DNA of 64,000 nucleotides from Aquilaria yunnanensis (lineage: Eukaryota > Streptophyta > Magnoliopsida > Malvales > Thymelaeaceae), in the NCBI GenBank assembly GCA_039654915.1, contig CM077599.1, positions 8,372,501 to 8,436,500 on the forward strand, written 5' to 3'. Positions 1 through 10,828 of the stretch are shown in pieces (position 1 is the stretch's first letter; each line of letters opens with the position of its first letter). Position numbers and translations under genes: made by a program. Under the pieces are notes generated by a model. The model saw nothing but the letters and a program-made list of their open reading frames with translations, was not told the DNA's origin and did not search any database.

Positions 1-200
1 TGGGGTAAATAGAACGCCTCACCTCTCAAACAAAACTCAACCAATATACAAAAATATTAGAATATGCTATCATCACTCTTAATTTAAACAAATTTAATAG
101 CTTAGAAGTGTCAATAGATTTAAAAGTGGTGGTAGAATTGGTACTTTAGTAGAAGAAGGGCGGAGCTAGGGGTTACTCCTTTAATTGGTCTACTTCTTAA

Positions 201-888
201 CAGGGGTGTAAACAAACAGAGTATTTGGTGAACTGTTTGTAAACTGTTCGCCAGGAGTTCATTTATGTTCGTTTATTTAATTAAACGAGCGAACACAAAT
301 AGATTTTTATATTTGATTAGTTAAATAAAAGGACACGAACAAGGTCTCGTTCATTTATTTACGTTCATGAACCGTTCGGCTATTGTTCGTCTATATTCAT
401 TTATGTATTTGTTCGGTTATGTTTATTTGTTTGTTTATTTATATATTAGTTGTATATTTATTATTATATATATTTTATAGATCATGCATTTTTATTAGTG
501 TCCACATACTCTACTCATATAATTATGCCCTAATCTCTCACAAATTAATCTATTATTTTTGTTTCTTTAAATATAATCAGTTATATTTCTCATAGCATGA
601 ACTTGCTATAACACTAGGCTAAGCCTCATTGCCATAACCTATAATATTTTTTTCCATTGCCTATTGCCATATTGCTCATTGTCAAACTTGCTCCAATTTA
701 AATTGGTAGTAGTAATTAGATTTAAATTTTCGTGTTTGTATTTATGTTCGTTTATTAATAAATGAAAAAACATGAATAGAGAAGTTGTATTTGTTTATTG
801 TTCGTGTTCATATTCATGTTTATTAAAAGTTAAACGAACAAATATGAATTTGACTTGTTTGTGTTTGTTTGGTTTGTTTACAAGCCTA
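201..888 (+). mobile_element. Non-autonomous hAT element, copy 1
   Basis: The element starts CAGGGGTGTAAACAAAC and ends GTTTGTTTACAAGCCTA, so the ends are inverted copies sharing an 11-bp perfect core (TGTAAACAAAC). The 8-bp sequence CTTCTTAA occurs immediately outside both ends (193-200 and 889-896), which is the target-site duplication length of hAT transposons. The interior is AT-rich, full of GTTCGTTTATTT-like words, and has no transposase. A related copy in the opposite orientation lies at 5556-6066. Confidence 0.85.
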
Positions 889-896
889 CTTCTTAA

Positions 897-1684
897 TGAA
901 GTTTCTAACTTTTTGCTTTTTGTGCTCCTTCAACCTCACCTTTAAGGAAAAACTTTAAGTTTATGCTTCTATTTAGCTTTAGCCATTTTTTTCCCCAAGA
1001 GACTAAAACTCTAATCTTCTAATTCTTTTATCAAATTTTTGGCTTCTTGCACTTTAACCTCATGTTCTTGCTAAAATTTCTACATGTAGATTTGAGAATG
1101 GAAATTTTAGCTTCCAACTTTGCAAGTTTTGAATTTTTGAGGCCATTTGTGTGAGATTTAACTATTTAAGGCCTTGATAGAGGAAAATTACTTCTTTACT
1201 AATTCAAATAGAATGTCTTGGAAATACTATATAGAACCACAACTTTTCTCAAAATTTGGTGATTTTGTTCCCACTCATCCACACATTCTTGCTAGAAGAA
1301 ATGAAGCTATACCATAAGTTGATATAATGAGTCATCCATACTATATAGAAACTGCAAGAAACTTGTTCTTACCATTACAACTTACAAGAGCTTCCATGCA
1401 TATATATACATTCCCTATCATGTTTTGTGAAAAGCAATATAATAAAAAATCCTATTTTCTCCATGTATCACAAGTTATAGTATTAGGTAGAAAAAGGTAT
1501 CAGTGGAGCTTTGTTCTATTATAATACTAGTGTGTGTAAAATTACAATAAGATGGTTAGGCTGTTTTATTTTGGAGGTAGCGTGATTGAAGCCGCTATAA
1601 TGGAATAGCACAAAAAGTTCAAAAAAAATTCGGTACGCTCACAACTCATCTCGACTTATTCAGTTGCCAATTTAATTTAAATTT
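897..1684. other. Intergenic, no gene seen
   Basis: AT-rich sequence between two transposons. It holds only short open frames without coding character; I see no recognisable gene or element end. Confidence 0.5.
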
Positions 1685-2298
1685 GGGAAAATTACAAAGG
1701 TTTTGTGAAATCTACAATTTTTTTCCTTGCTGTTTCAAATACCTACTTCTACTTCCCTAAAAGGTTAACATATCTACATTTACATCCCTTCAACATTAGC
1801 TCCATTAATGACCGGTTAAAGTAAAAAATTGAAAAACTCATTTTATTCCCATATCCTTTTTATTTCAATAATTTTAACCCTAAACTTCTGTATCTAACTC
1901 TGGTCATCATCATGGCCACCTACACCTAACTTCGGTCATCATTGTGGTAGGAGAACAAATCATTAAGGGATGAATTAAGGGGAAACGGAGAAGTGGTGGA
2001 GAACAAATTGAGGAGAAACAGAATCGGAGCACAAATCGGGGAACAAATCGTAGAACACATTTAGAGGGAGAAAGAAACGTCTGGTGTATTTGGAGGTGGA
2101 TTTGAAATGGTTTTAGTAGTTGGGGGCCAAATGTTTTATGGATGAAATGTAGGAGGGTAAAGTTATATATTTTCCCTTTTTTATGTTAATGGTGACTAAT
2201 GGTGTTAAGTTGGCAGGGGGTAAGTGTAGGTATTTGAAATAATAAGGACGAAATTATAGGTTTCACTAATTTTGGAGGGGGATTTTTGTAATTTTTCC
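1685..2298. mobile_element. Non-autonomous Mutator-like element (MULE)
   Basis: The ends are inverted repeats of roughly 100 bp (left GGGAAAATTACAAAGG, right inverted GGAAAAATTACAAAAA, then a shared TTTCAAATACCTAC block). The 9-bp sequence TTTAAATTT flanks both sides (1676-1684 and 2299-2307), the duplication length typical of Mutator-like elements. The interior contains several AGAACAAAT-type short repeats and no transposase. Confidence 0.8.
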
Positions 2299-2449
2299 TT
2301 TAAATTTTATGTTTTGATATTTTTAAACTTTTAATATTCTATGGTACAATAACAACAATTATTTAGAGTGTGCCTAGCATATTTGTTTAAATTAATGCAA
2401 GAAAATTAGCGTATTTGTTTAACTACAGTGACACATCTGCAAAAATTAA

Positions 2450-3685
2450 GGGTAAAATCCATATTTAGTCCCCTAACTTTAAGGGTCATCCTAAAGTAAT
2501 CTCTTACCTCTAAAAGTGGCTATTAAAGTCCCTTAACTTAACTAACGTGTTCTATTTTGGTCTCTACAGTCAGTTCTATTTTTATTTTAGATGAAAATTG
2601 CATACGTGGCACATATATTGTCACGTGGCAGCCTCTTTTATGATAATAAGCGACTAAATTAGGAGAATAATAATGTTCAAGTTAAAATTGATACAAATAA
2701 ATAATTATAGGACCTAAATTGTTAATTTTCCCTAAATCTTCTTTTTCTTCGCATTTGCTGGCATTCCTCCTCTCTTTGGCGGCGTTGTCCCTCACTATCT
2801 TGGCTTCCATTGGCAACATCTCTTTAGATATTGAGTACCTAAGCCGTGGCGAACCAAATGAATCCGTGGTCAAATCGCCGTATTCAAAGAAGCTTTTGGG
2901 GAAGATTGGAAGTCGGAGAAGGGATGCTAGTGGCCCAAAAAAGTGGAAGAATGGGAGGGAGAAAGCAGAACATGAAGGGATGAGGGCTATTGGCATGGAG
3001 GAGGGTTATCGGCATGGGAGAGGACAACAAGGGCTTTGTGGGAGAAGGAGAGATGGTGGCGGCGTAGACGGAGTGTTACAAACTCAAAAGTAGGCGAAGG
3101 TCGAAAGGGCGGAGCCAGTGAGGTGGAGGGGGTGGCAGTAATTAGCGTGGTTAGTGACGGGCATAATCGGTGAGGGGTGGCGGAGGGCGTAATCGACGAT
3201 GAGCAACAATGAGAGAGAGAAGTACTTTGCTGAGAAAGATGATAGGCGTGGCGGCAGGCATAATCGGCGGGTAGACGGAGACAGGGTAGATAGGTAGATC
3301 GAGAAATAGGGAGATGGAGCAACGAAGAAGCAGGGGTGCATGATGGCGTGGATGGTTGAGTGGGTGACTGGAAATCGGTGAATATTTGGGGAAAAAAGAT
3401 TATAGGTGAAACCATATCTTATGACTTATGATTATGCGTTTGCATCACTTTAGTCTTAAATATGTTGTTCTTTCAATTTAGTTACTTGTTGTCATGAAAG
3501 AAAAGGACACGTGACAATGTGGGTGTCATGTAGGTAATTTTTATCTAAAATAATGGCTAAATTGATGGTAGGGATCAAAATAGGATGCGTTAGTTGAGTT
3601 ATGAGATTTTAATAGCCATTTTTAGACGTAAGGAACCACATTAGGGCAACCATTAAAGGTGGGGACTAAATATGAATTTTACCTA
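2450..3685. mobile_element. Mutator-like element with GC-richer cargo
   Basis: Inverted terminal repeats of roughly 180 bp: the left end begins GGGTAAAATCCATATTTAGT and the inverted right end AGGTAAAATTCATATTTAGT, followed by matching GGCTATTAAA and CACGTG-containing blocks. AAAAATTAA lies at both sides (2441-2449, 3686-3694), consistent with a 9-bp duplication. The centre (about 2740-3340) is richer in G and C than the ends and open on both strands. It may be captured host DNA, but I do not recognise any product. Confidence 0.75.
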
Positions 3686-3834
3686 AAAAATTAACATGCA
3701 AACTTATATATTAAAATGCATGGAGGATGCGTATCAACATGCAGTTCAAACGCATGAACATGTATCTATAAAACTTATTCGAAAATTTATTTGGTATCTT
3801 GGAATCAAGTCTTATCGGATTAAAAAATTGGGGG

Positions 3835-4210
3835 TGAGGTAGAAAATGGTGCAGAGATTTAGGTTAGAGCCCGGTTCTCTATGGAGAGATGTCCTCGTCT
3901 CAATTTATGGTTGGGAAGGTGCATTAAGGGATAGCTCCTTTAATTTAGTTTGAGGGAATATAATAGGTATGGCAAATAATCCTTTAGCAAGAGATATAAG
4001 TGTTTTTCTTGGAGTTTGGGAAACAGGGAGAAGATAAGTTCTAGTCAGATATCTGGGTAGGGATGTTAGACTAAGAAAAGTGGCAAAGATGGGATCTTGG
4101 GCTAATGGGGTTTAGGTATGGAGGCGTGATTGGCATAGGTATGTTAGAGGATGGGAGGTGAGTAAGTGGCAGGAGCTTAAGATTTTATCATTGTTAGGTT
4201 TATTGGCTCA
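3835..4210 (+). pseudogene. LINE (non-LTR retrotransposon) fragment, C-terminal region
   Basis: Conceptual translation, with several stops, gives an RFRLEPGSLWRDVLVSIYGW stretch and, further on, WRRDWHRYVRGWEVSKWQEL. This arrangement is typical of the region downstream of the reverse transcriptase in plant LINEs (the zf-RVT region). No reverse-transcriptase motif or poly(A) tail directly linked to it is present, so it is a short decayed piece. The identification is by recalled family pattern and is moderately secure. Confidence 0.55.
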
Positions 4211-4772
4211 AATTCAAGAAGTTTAATTATTTTAATTTTATTTAGAATTTGAGTTTAGTTCTCTTATTTGTTTAGGATTCAATCATATTTTAATGTATTT
4301 TTGGGTTCTGTATGGTCACTAAAAAAGTTTGTTGTATTAGGATTTTGAGTGTAATTAGAGAAGAATTAATTTTTGTAAAGAGACAATATGTGAAGGTTTC
4401 AAAAAGGCAAAGAGATCTGGAGATTGGAGAGGGTTAGAATAAGAAACCTTTTTGTGATTCTCATATCTTATAGTTATGTGGAGGAAAGATTATGAGGTTA
4501 TTAGTAGTGTGTAAGGAATTTATAGACCAATATAAGTACTAAAGATATATCTATATTGTAATTTCTATATTTTATTTAGGTGGACTTCTCTTATTTGTGG
4601 ATGTAGGTTAGTTAAGAGCCGAATCATATTAAATTTGTGTATGCTTACTTGATTATGTTGTTATTTTACTGTGAGTGATTGCTGATTGAGAAATTTTTTC
4701 CCAACAAATGACATCATGAGTGATTCGAAATTTTTTTTTCCCAACAATTATCTTTTGTTTCTATGTATAGGA

Positions 4773-5500
4773 ACATGGAGGACAAGCCGCTAGGACTTTT
4801 GCAAATAACGGCATATTCAGTACAAAATCCTTGGCAGCATCATTGGATGGCCATCTTGTTATGCAGGAAATGAGGCGGCAAATTTCACTTGGAACTCTTG
4901 GTGTCATTTGAAGATTAATTTCTTCTATTGGAAGGTAATTCATAATGGATCCCAGCGAAAGTAAACTTGATCAGCAGTAGGGCATATCAGAACGACATTT
5001 CCTGTCAATTTTGCCTAGCTACTGTGGATGACTCAATTCATCTACTCATTACATGTAACTTTTTGAATCATATTTAGGAGAATTCCTGTTTGGTAGGGCT
5101 GCTCCTACATCGAAAACTGTAACCTGTATCAGCTTCTTAGCCGCTAGCTTTCCATTCTCATCAGGTGGTGCAGATGCTTGCAAGTCTTGGGATGTCGTCA
5201 ACAAAGCAACATTATGGCATTTGTGGGTTGCTCTCGGGACAACTTGATTCCAACAGCAAGTGAACAGTATGGGTTGGAGATTGTTTCTTCGATTAAGTCT
5301 CCTTCTTAGTTTTGGATCACTAAAAGATCAGCTCGTGTATGCCTGTCATTTGATGTTTGGTGCCTAAGTCTTACATTCTTTTTCTCTTAGTGTTGTATCA
5401 GGTTACTGCAGCAAGCATGTTTCACTGTGGCTTATCGTAATACTTTAGCTTTTTGCTGGCAGATTTGATCATTCAATACAAGCTCCCCTTGTGCCGATAA
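4773..5500 (+). pseudogene. Truncated host-gene tail (last exon and 3' UTR-like), unidentified
   Basis: A good splice acceptor (TTTCTATGTATAG) at about 4770 is followed by an open frame reading EHGGQAARTFANNGIF and then ASLDGHLVMQEMRRQISLGTLGVI, ending at a TGA near 4909. A possible donor (GGAAG then GTAATTC) lies at about 4936. Non-coding sequence of 3' UTR character follows and ends in an A-run at 5500-5511. No upstream exons are visible: a LINE fragment lies just before it. The short peptide looks genuinely coding, but I cannot name the family. It may be a displaced 3' end of a gene, or the last exon of a gene broken by insertions. Confidence 0.4.
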
Positions 5501-5555
5501 AAAAAAAAACCAAATTAACTTAAGTTTTACATAATTAACACTGTTAATTTATATG

Positions 5556-6066
5556 TATGGCTATAAACAAACCAAACGAACATAAACAAGTTTTGTTCAT
5601 TTTCATTTATTTAATTTTTAACAAGCATGAATAATAGACGAACATACTTTACTTTATTCATGTTCATTCATTTATAACCATACAATGTTTGTGTTGATTC
5701 GTGTTTATTTGTTAATAATAATAGTATTTTGATTCAAACAAATATATACCAATGAATGCTTTATGAACCCTAAATGAACTATTTGTAAACAATATTAAAC
5801 TAACACATACGAATGACTATGTTCATGAACATAAACGAATAAATATAATAATAAATATATAACTAATATATAAATAAATAAATAAACAAGCAATAATCGA
5901 ACTGTTTGTGAATATAAATTAATAAATGAGGCTTTGCTTATATTTGTTTGTTTAACTAATCGAATAGAAAATTTATTTGTATTCTTTCATTTACCTGCAT
6001 AAACAAATATAAATAAACTTTCGTTCACAAATGATTCACCGAATACTCTATCCATTCACAACCCTA
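5556..6066 (-). mobile_element. Non-autonomous hAT element, copy 2 (inverted)
   Basis: The reverse complement resembles the element at 201-888 along its length: it begins TAGGGTTGTGAATGG, shares a block around GAGTATTCGGTGAA, and ends GGTTTGTTTATAGCCATA. The flanks TTATATGT and CAATATGT match at six of eight positions, so the duplication is eroded. There is no coding content. Confidence 0.7.
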
Positions 6067-6211
6067 CAATATGTTGCAATTAGGAAGCCATAAATTATGT
6101 TTTTTTTTGTTTTGTTTTTATTGTCACATGGAGTACCATTATGCGGTTATACATCAATCTCATACTTGTTGTTATGTTTTTTTTTTGTTCATTTTCATAT
6201 ACTATTATGTA

Positions 6212-7310
6212 AGGTAAATTTCATTTATGGTCCCTAACCTTTTGGACATGTCCTAAACAGTCCCTAACCTTCATTTTATACTATTAAAGTCTCCAACCTC
6301 CTTATTTTTGTCCTAATCGTAGTCCTTCTGTTAATTTCACAGTTAAATGTGATGAAATTTTAGGAAAAAATGACAACATTCATCTTACATTTTTTTATTT
6401 CCACCTAAATTGCTAAGAACCTAGTAAATCTAACTCTTCAACCACTATCTCCCTTTCTCTCCCCCCCTTGCCATGCTTAGCCACCACCATCTATGACTAG
6501 CTACTTCTTTACCTTCTCCGGCCACATCTGCAACATCTACTGCTATTGCTAGCCCACTTTGATTGTTACCAATGCTGAGAAAAGGTATGGGAAACATCTA
6601 CTATGATTCCTCCTCGTTCATCTCCTCTACGACATCCCCGACATCATCAACCGTTGACCAGACAATCGAAGCCGTGACGCTGATCATCAAAAAATGGAAC
6701 CCGGAGGTTTCGTCCACGAATCGAGCTCAACTAGACCCTGAATCGATGTCCATGTCCACCAAATTGGGCTCAACTAGACTCTCTACTAGGTCGAGCTCGT
6801 CGACGGATCTTGATGTTAAGGACTTGCTGGAACTTGTCGTCGGTGATTCTAGTCCTGAGGTTGAGGAGGTTTCATCCGTTGCCAAAGACGATCTCAAGTC
6901 CATCACCGAAAGTCGGTCATTGATGAAGGAATTTACTGGCTAGGGGTCAAAAGAATTGGCTTTTCTCATAGGAACAACATGGAGTGGAATTTACTAGCTT
7001 GGGGTTGAAAGAAACTAGGGCAACGCGTGACAGTGGAGGCAGATGGTGGCTGTTGGATGGGAGAGAGGTGGAGACAATGATTAAAGAGTTAGATTTATTT
7101 GGTTTATAGTGATTTAAATGGGAAGAAGAAAATATATAATGAATGTTGTTATTTTTCCCTGAAATTTCATCACATTTAACTATTAAATTAACAGAATGAC
7201 CACAATTATGACAAAATAGGGAGGTTAGGGACTTTAATAGTACAAAATGAAGGTTAGGGACCCGTTTAAGATATGTCCAAAAGGTTATAGACCATAAATG
7301 AAATTTACCC
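6212..7310. mobile_element. Pack-MULE carrying an EXO70-like fragment
   Basis: Inverted terminal repeats of roughly 190 bp: left AGGTAAATTTCATTTATGGT, inverted right GGGTAAATTTCATTTATGGT, both continuing through ACCTTTTGGACAT and ACCTTCATTTT. The flanks are CTATTATGTA (6202-6211) and CTATTGTGTA (7311-7320), a 9-of-10 match that fits a Mutator-like duplication. There is no transposase; the centre carries host-like coding sequence (separate entry), which makes it a Pack-MULE. Confidence 0.8.
6563..6943 (+). pseudogene. EXO70 (H-type) gene fragment captured in Pack-MULE
   Basis: The 126-residue open frame combines two parts that resemble plant EXO70H exocyst subunits. The N-terminal part (residues about 4-50) has an RKGM start, a serine-rich stretch, then an amphipathic segment ending TLIIKKWNPE. 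From about residue 57 it continues with the LDPES...STRSSSSTD and SPEVEEVSSVAKDDLKSI segment. A complete EXO70 is about 600 residues and tethers secretory vesicles at the plasma membrane. Here the intervening N-terminal helices and the whole C-terminal bundle are absent, so the two parts are joined by an internal deletion. Whether it is transcribed is unknown. The family call is from recalled motif patterns; no search was run. Confidence 0.55.
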
Positions 7311-7320
7311 CTATTGTGTA

Positions 7321-7680
7321 TCGTTCATTGGTTTTATTCTTCTCATTTTCAACCATGAAAAAGAACTTTCTCCTTATCATAAAAAAAAAAATAAAAGGGA
7401 AAAGGCAAAAAGAAGAAAAGCAATTTCTCAAAGGAACATATATCACAATTCAGAAAAAAGAAACTTTATTTCTTCCCAAGGCCCTCACACATATTTTCCT
7501 TCTTTCGTTTTGATTCTAATGTCCTTTTCTCGTGTCCTTTCTAAGGCTACATTAACATTAGAACGTCTAGCATCAGCCAATGCTGAAAATGATTGACCTT
7601 ATTTTATCAATCATTTTCTTGGGTACATTCATCTGATTTCTCATGTGTCAATTATCCTAGCTAAGATTATACCTTTAATG
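7321..7680. other. Intergenic, no gene seen
   Basis: AT-rich sequence with poly-A stretches near 7380. The only open frame is lysine/phenylalanine-rich low-complexity sequence. Confidence 0.5.
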
Positions 7681-9340
7681 CTAGTTATATCACATCCTAT
7701 GAATTATAGGTATATCACATGATATATCATATTATATTCTATTACCAATTTCTCAAAATAATAGTATATGATAATGCTTTGGATCTTGAGTTTTGACTTT
7801 CATAATGGTCAATTGAACATTGATCTATGAGCACCAGAAAATTGGTCTGCGGTAGTTACTTACAAAAAAATATTGACACTTGAGAAAGTAATGTTTAAGG
7901 TGAGAGAATTCAAGAGAAAATATTCAACACCTCATTCATGAACAGTAATGTCTTTATATAGATTTTGGAATAAGAGCCTTATGCAATAAGAGCCATTAGA
8001 TGAATCTTAAGGACGGTTGTTTCAAGTATGTCATACTTCATGCTTATCCTTTAAAGGAGTGTATGATGTTGGGAACACTTAGGTCGATAAGTGATTGAGC
8101 CTAAAGGGTCTTTTAGCTTGATCTCAGTGATTTCAAATTTTGAGTTAAATTATAGAGATCCAATGCTCTTATATATATATATATATATTGCATATTTTTT
8201 ATATCTATTCTAATTATTTTTATCATAATTTCATTAATATAAATTAAAATAAAATAAAAAACTATAAAAATTTCCAAATCTCAACTATGTTAATATTATT
8301 TATCAATTAAATTTTATTTCTAAATACAAGGTGAAATAACATCAATATTTTCTATCAAAAATATGTGTATTGATTATATTTTGTCATTTTACATATCCAT
8401 GTATATAGTACACTGATGTAGAACGAAAAAAATGCTTTTAATGTGGTAAGCTATATATCATGGTAAATTGAAAAAAAAAAACATATAAAAAAGTATTGGT
8501 ATGTGAAATCTCATTGTATTTCATGTGCTAAGCGGACAAATTGTAAAAATTTATGTACCACATATATCTATAATAAATGGCATATTGTGTGATACAATAC
8601 TACACCGCAATATTTGAGACTATGATCATAGCTACCTGATAAAATGTACGAACAAAGAATCATATTTCAAAGAAAGTTGAGATCAAGGTTTTCATCAGTT
8701 TGTAAATTATAAGCATATCGCATCATATATAAAGCTGCATACTATTACATATTCTTATAATATTATATATATATATATTTAGAAACTACAAGTCTTGATT
8801 TATCATTTGTATATAAATATTTTTATATATTAGAATGTTGAAAATAAAAAAATCCTAGATTAATTGCTGAAAACAAATGAAGCAAAGATTTTGGGACAAA
8901 TGGAGTAATTTTCTTTGTTCAACATTCTTATATGTATTATTATTATTATTATTATATATATATATGAAAGGTAGTATTTTTATCCAAAATCACACAAAAT
9001 GGAATATATGGACTAAAAAAATATTATTCAGCAAACAGTTTTTTTATATTAAAAAAAATAACATCAATATTTATGTATGTATATACATGTGTGTGTTTGT
9101 GTGTGTGTGATACATTGATGGAAAATAAAAAACAATTCTCTAACCTACGGTATACAAATACTGCAGGCAGTATACTGCAATAACCATGGTAAATTAAATA
9201 AAAACACATTGAAAAATATCAATATTTGACATACAAAGATATTTGATACTGCTACCCGCAAAATCCAAAAATGTCTGTACCACTTGTGCTTGATAAGCGA
9301 TATACTGCATCATTTGAGACACTAATTCCAACTCAAGTGA
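7680..9340. repeat. Two degenerate related AT-rich repeats
   Basis: Two segments (about 7680-8620 and 8700-9340) resemble each other. Both begin near AATTATA(G/A)GTATATC-like sequence with TATCACAT/ATCGCATC motifs and end near TTTGAGAC(A/T). Both carry words such as GTATACTGC and GATATACTGC, also seen in the repeat pair at 10829-11877 and 53217-54006. They may be old members of the same transposon group, but no clear ends or duplications remain. A (TA)n run lies at 8170-8188, and (TTA)n followed by (TA)n at 8937-8965. Confidence 0.4.
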
Positions 9341-9981
9341 TTCATCAATTGGATGATGTAGAGGATCGGACAGATGTTCGGCAAGTAAGCACTATTTTAA
9401 GGATATGGGCCTCATAGCCCAACATGCGGGCCCATCAGGTGCTTGGTCCATTATTTTTTCGGAGCTGATGGGATTGGACCCTAATCCTACTCTATCGCAT
9501 GACGTTGTTCTGTTCTGTTATCGAAGCTGATTTCACATAAATTGATATGATAACAATGGGCCCAATCTTGTCTTTCCTTCCTTACTCATCATCTCGTCAA
9601 TCATGCCATAATGCGCTAATATACCCACCTTTTTGTTCTCTCTCTAATTTTCTTTGCCACAATATTGATTAGTCTCATGCTATTATTGAATTGATTTTTT
9701 TTTATTCCCACTTTCATGATGTTGTAGAAAGAAGCTATAGAATAAAAAACCCTTTAGTAGTCATTGAGTTAGTAGGAGCATTAAATTAATTTTCGGTCAG
9801 GAATTAATTTTTGTATTTGAACTTATTAATTTGAAAATCAAAATACAGCAAACACAAAATTAAAGTTTTATTGCGTGTTTAATCGGACAGCCAAAATTTT
9901 ACTGTCCCTAAAGATACCAGAAAGGAAAAGAACTTTGTACTTGCCATATCCTTTGTTTAATGTAGCATGCGAATGATTCTA
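9341..9981. other. Intergenic and likely 3' region of the proline-rich gene
   Basis: No coding sequence was recognised. The part nearest 9982 would be the 3' untranslated region of the minus-strand gene at 9982-10362. Confidence 0.4.
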
Positions 9982-10362
9982 TTAGGATCGACCCAAGACC
10001 AGAAGCCCCACTAAACCTCCGGCGACCAAACTCAGAAACCCGGCCTCGAATCTCCGCCCAACGCCGTTATAATTCTCGTCAATGGGATACAAGCTGCCCG
10101 GTGGCCCAGTGATGTAGATGATCGAAGCTGGGGGCGGCGGGCAGTACTTGGGAGGCTTTTTCGGTGAAGGCGGCGGAAGCGCCGGAGGTGGTGGGCATGC
10201 AGGTGGTGGCGGCGGGGTGGTTTGTCCACATGGGGTACACTCCTCGCTTTGATCACCTGATTCATCCAACTTCCTCGAATCCAACCCGTTGACCGCGTAT
10301 GAAACAGTGACAAAAACTAGGATGACGAGAGTCGCCGTCACCGGAGGATCAAAACGACCCAT
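9982..10362 (-). CDS. Small proline-rich (extensin-like) secreted protein
   Basis: This intact single-exon frame encodes 126 residues. Residues 1 to about 26 form a hydrophobic signal peptide. A CTPCG motif near residue 42 precedes a proline-rich core of PPPPP, CPPPPALPPPSPKKPPKYCPPPP type (about 48-78). A conserved-looking segment with YITGPPGSLYPIDENYNG follows, and the C-terminus is hydrophobic (LSLVAGGLVGLLVLG), resembling a GPI-anchor signal or a membrane segment. Plant proteins of this architecture are hydroxyproline-rich cell-wall or plasma-membrane-surface proteins; the exact role is unknown. The start is chosen because the signal peptide begins directly at this ATG. The gene is markedly richer in G and C than its flanks, as expected for a live gene in AT-rich DNA. 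Confidence 0.8.
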   Translation of the reverse strand: MGRFDPPVTATLVILVFVTVSYAVNGLDSRKLDESGDQSEECTPCGQTTPPPPPACPPPPALPPPSPKKPPKYCPPPPASIIYITGPPGSLYPIDENYNGVGRRFEAGFLSLVAGGLVGLLVLGRS

Positions 10363-10828
10363 TTTGATTGGCTCTGATCGCTAGATGAAGAAAGCAGAGA
10401 CTCAATTCTGATTAGCCGAGAGGAGAGGGTGGTGATGGAGAAAGCAGAGGCTTTTTTTTTACGATAGCGAGAGAAAGTGCATGAATTGAAGAGTATTAAT
10501 GAGGGGGTGGCAATGGAGACGTGTTCTTGTGGGTATTGTTTTTAATACAGTAGAGGTTTGGACTTTGCATGTGGAGTGGTCCGGAAAAAAGCCCCACCAC
10601 GGCACCACCCAGCGACTCCTTTTTCTCTTTATAGTTTCTTAATCGCTACTCCATGTTTTTGTGATTATTATTTTTTTTGAAAGATAATCACTCCATGTTA
10701 CTAGTATTATAGCTTTATGAGAGTCCATTGATTAAGTAATATATATGTATGTATGTCAGTATGTATGTGTTTGGTTTTAAATTAATGACGCTTGCGGTTG
10801 GAATGTAAATGATTAGTTATAGAGCACC
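10363..10828. other. 5' flank of the proline-rich gene
   Basis: Upstream region on the minus strand, probably holding the 5' untranslated region (a purine-rich GAGAGG/GAAAGCAGAG stretch at 10380-10480 on the plus strand) and promoter. No decisive TATA box was found. The AT-rich part beyond 10620 contains TATG repeats near 10745. Confidence 0.35.

Noticed and set aside
2987..3415. 142-residue minus-strand Ser/Pro/His-rich frame
   Set aside because: Antisense to an equally open plus-strand frame in a Mutator-like element; no feature shows which, if either, is real.
10032..10313. 93-residue minus-strand frame
   Set aside because: Alternative frame of the proline-rich gene.
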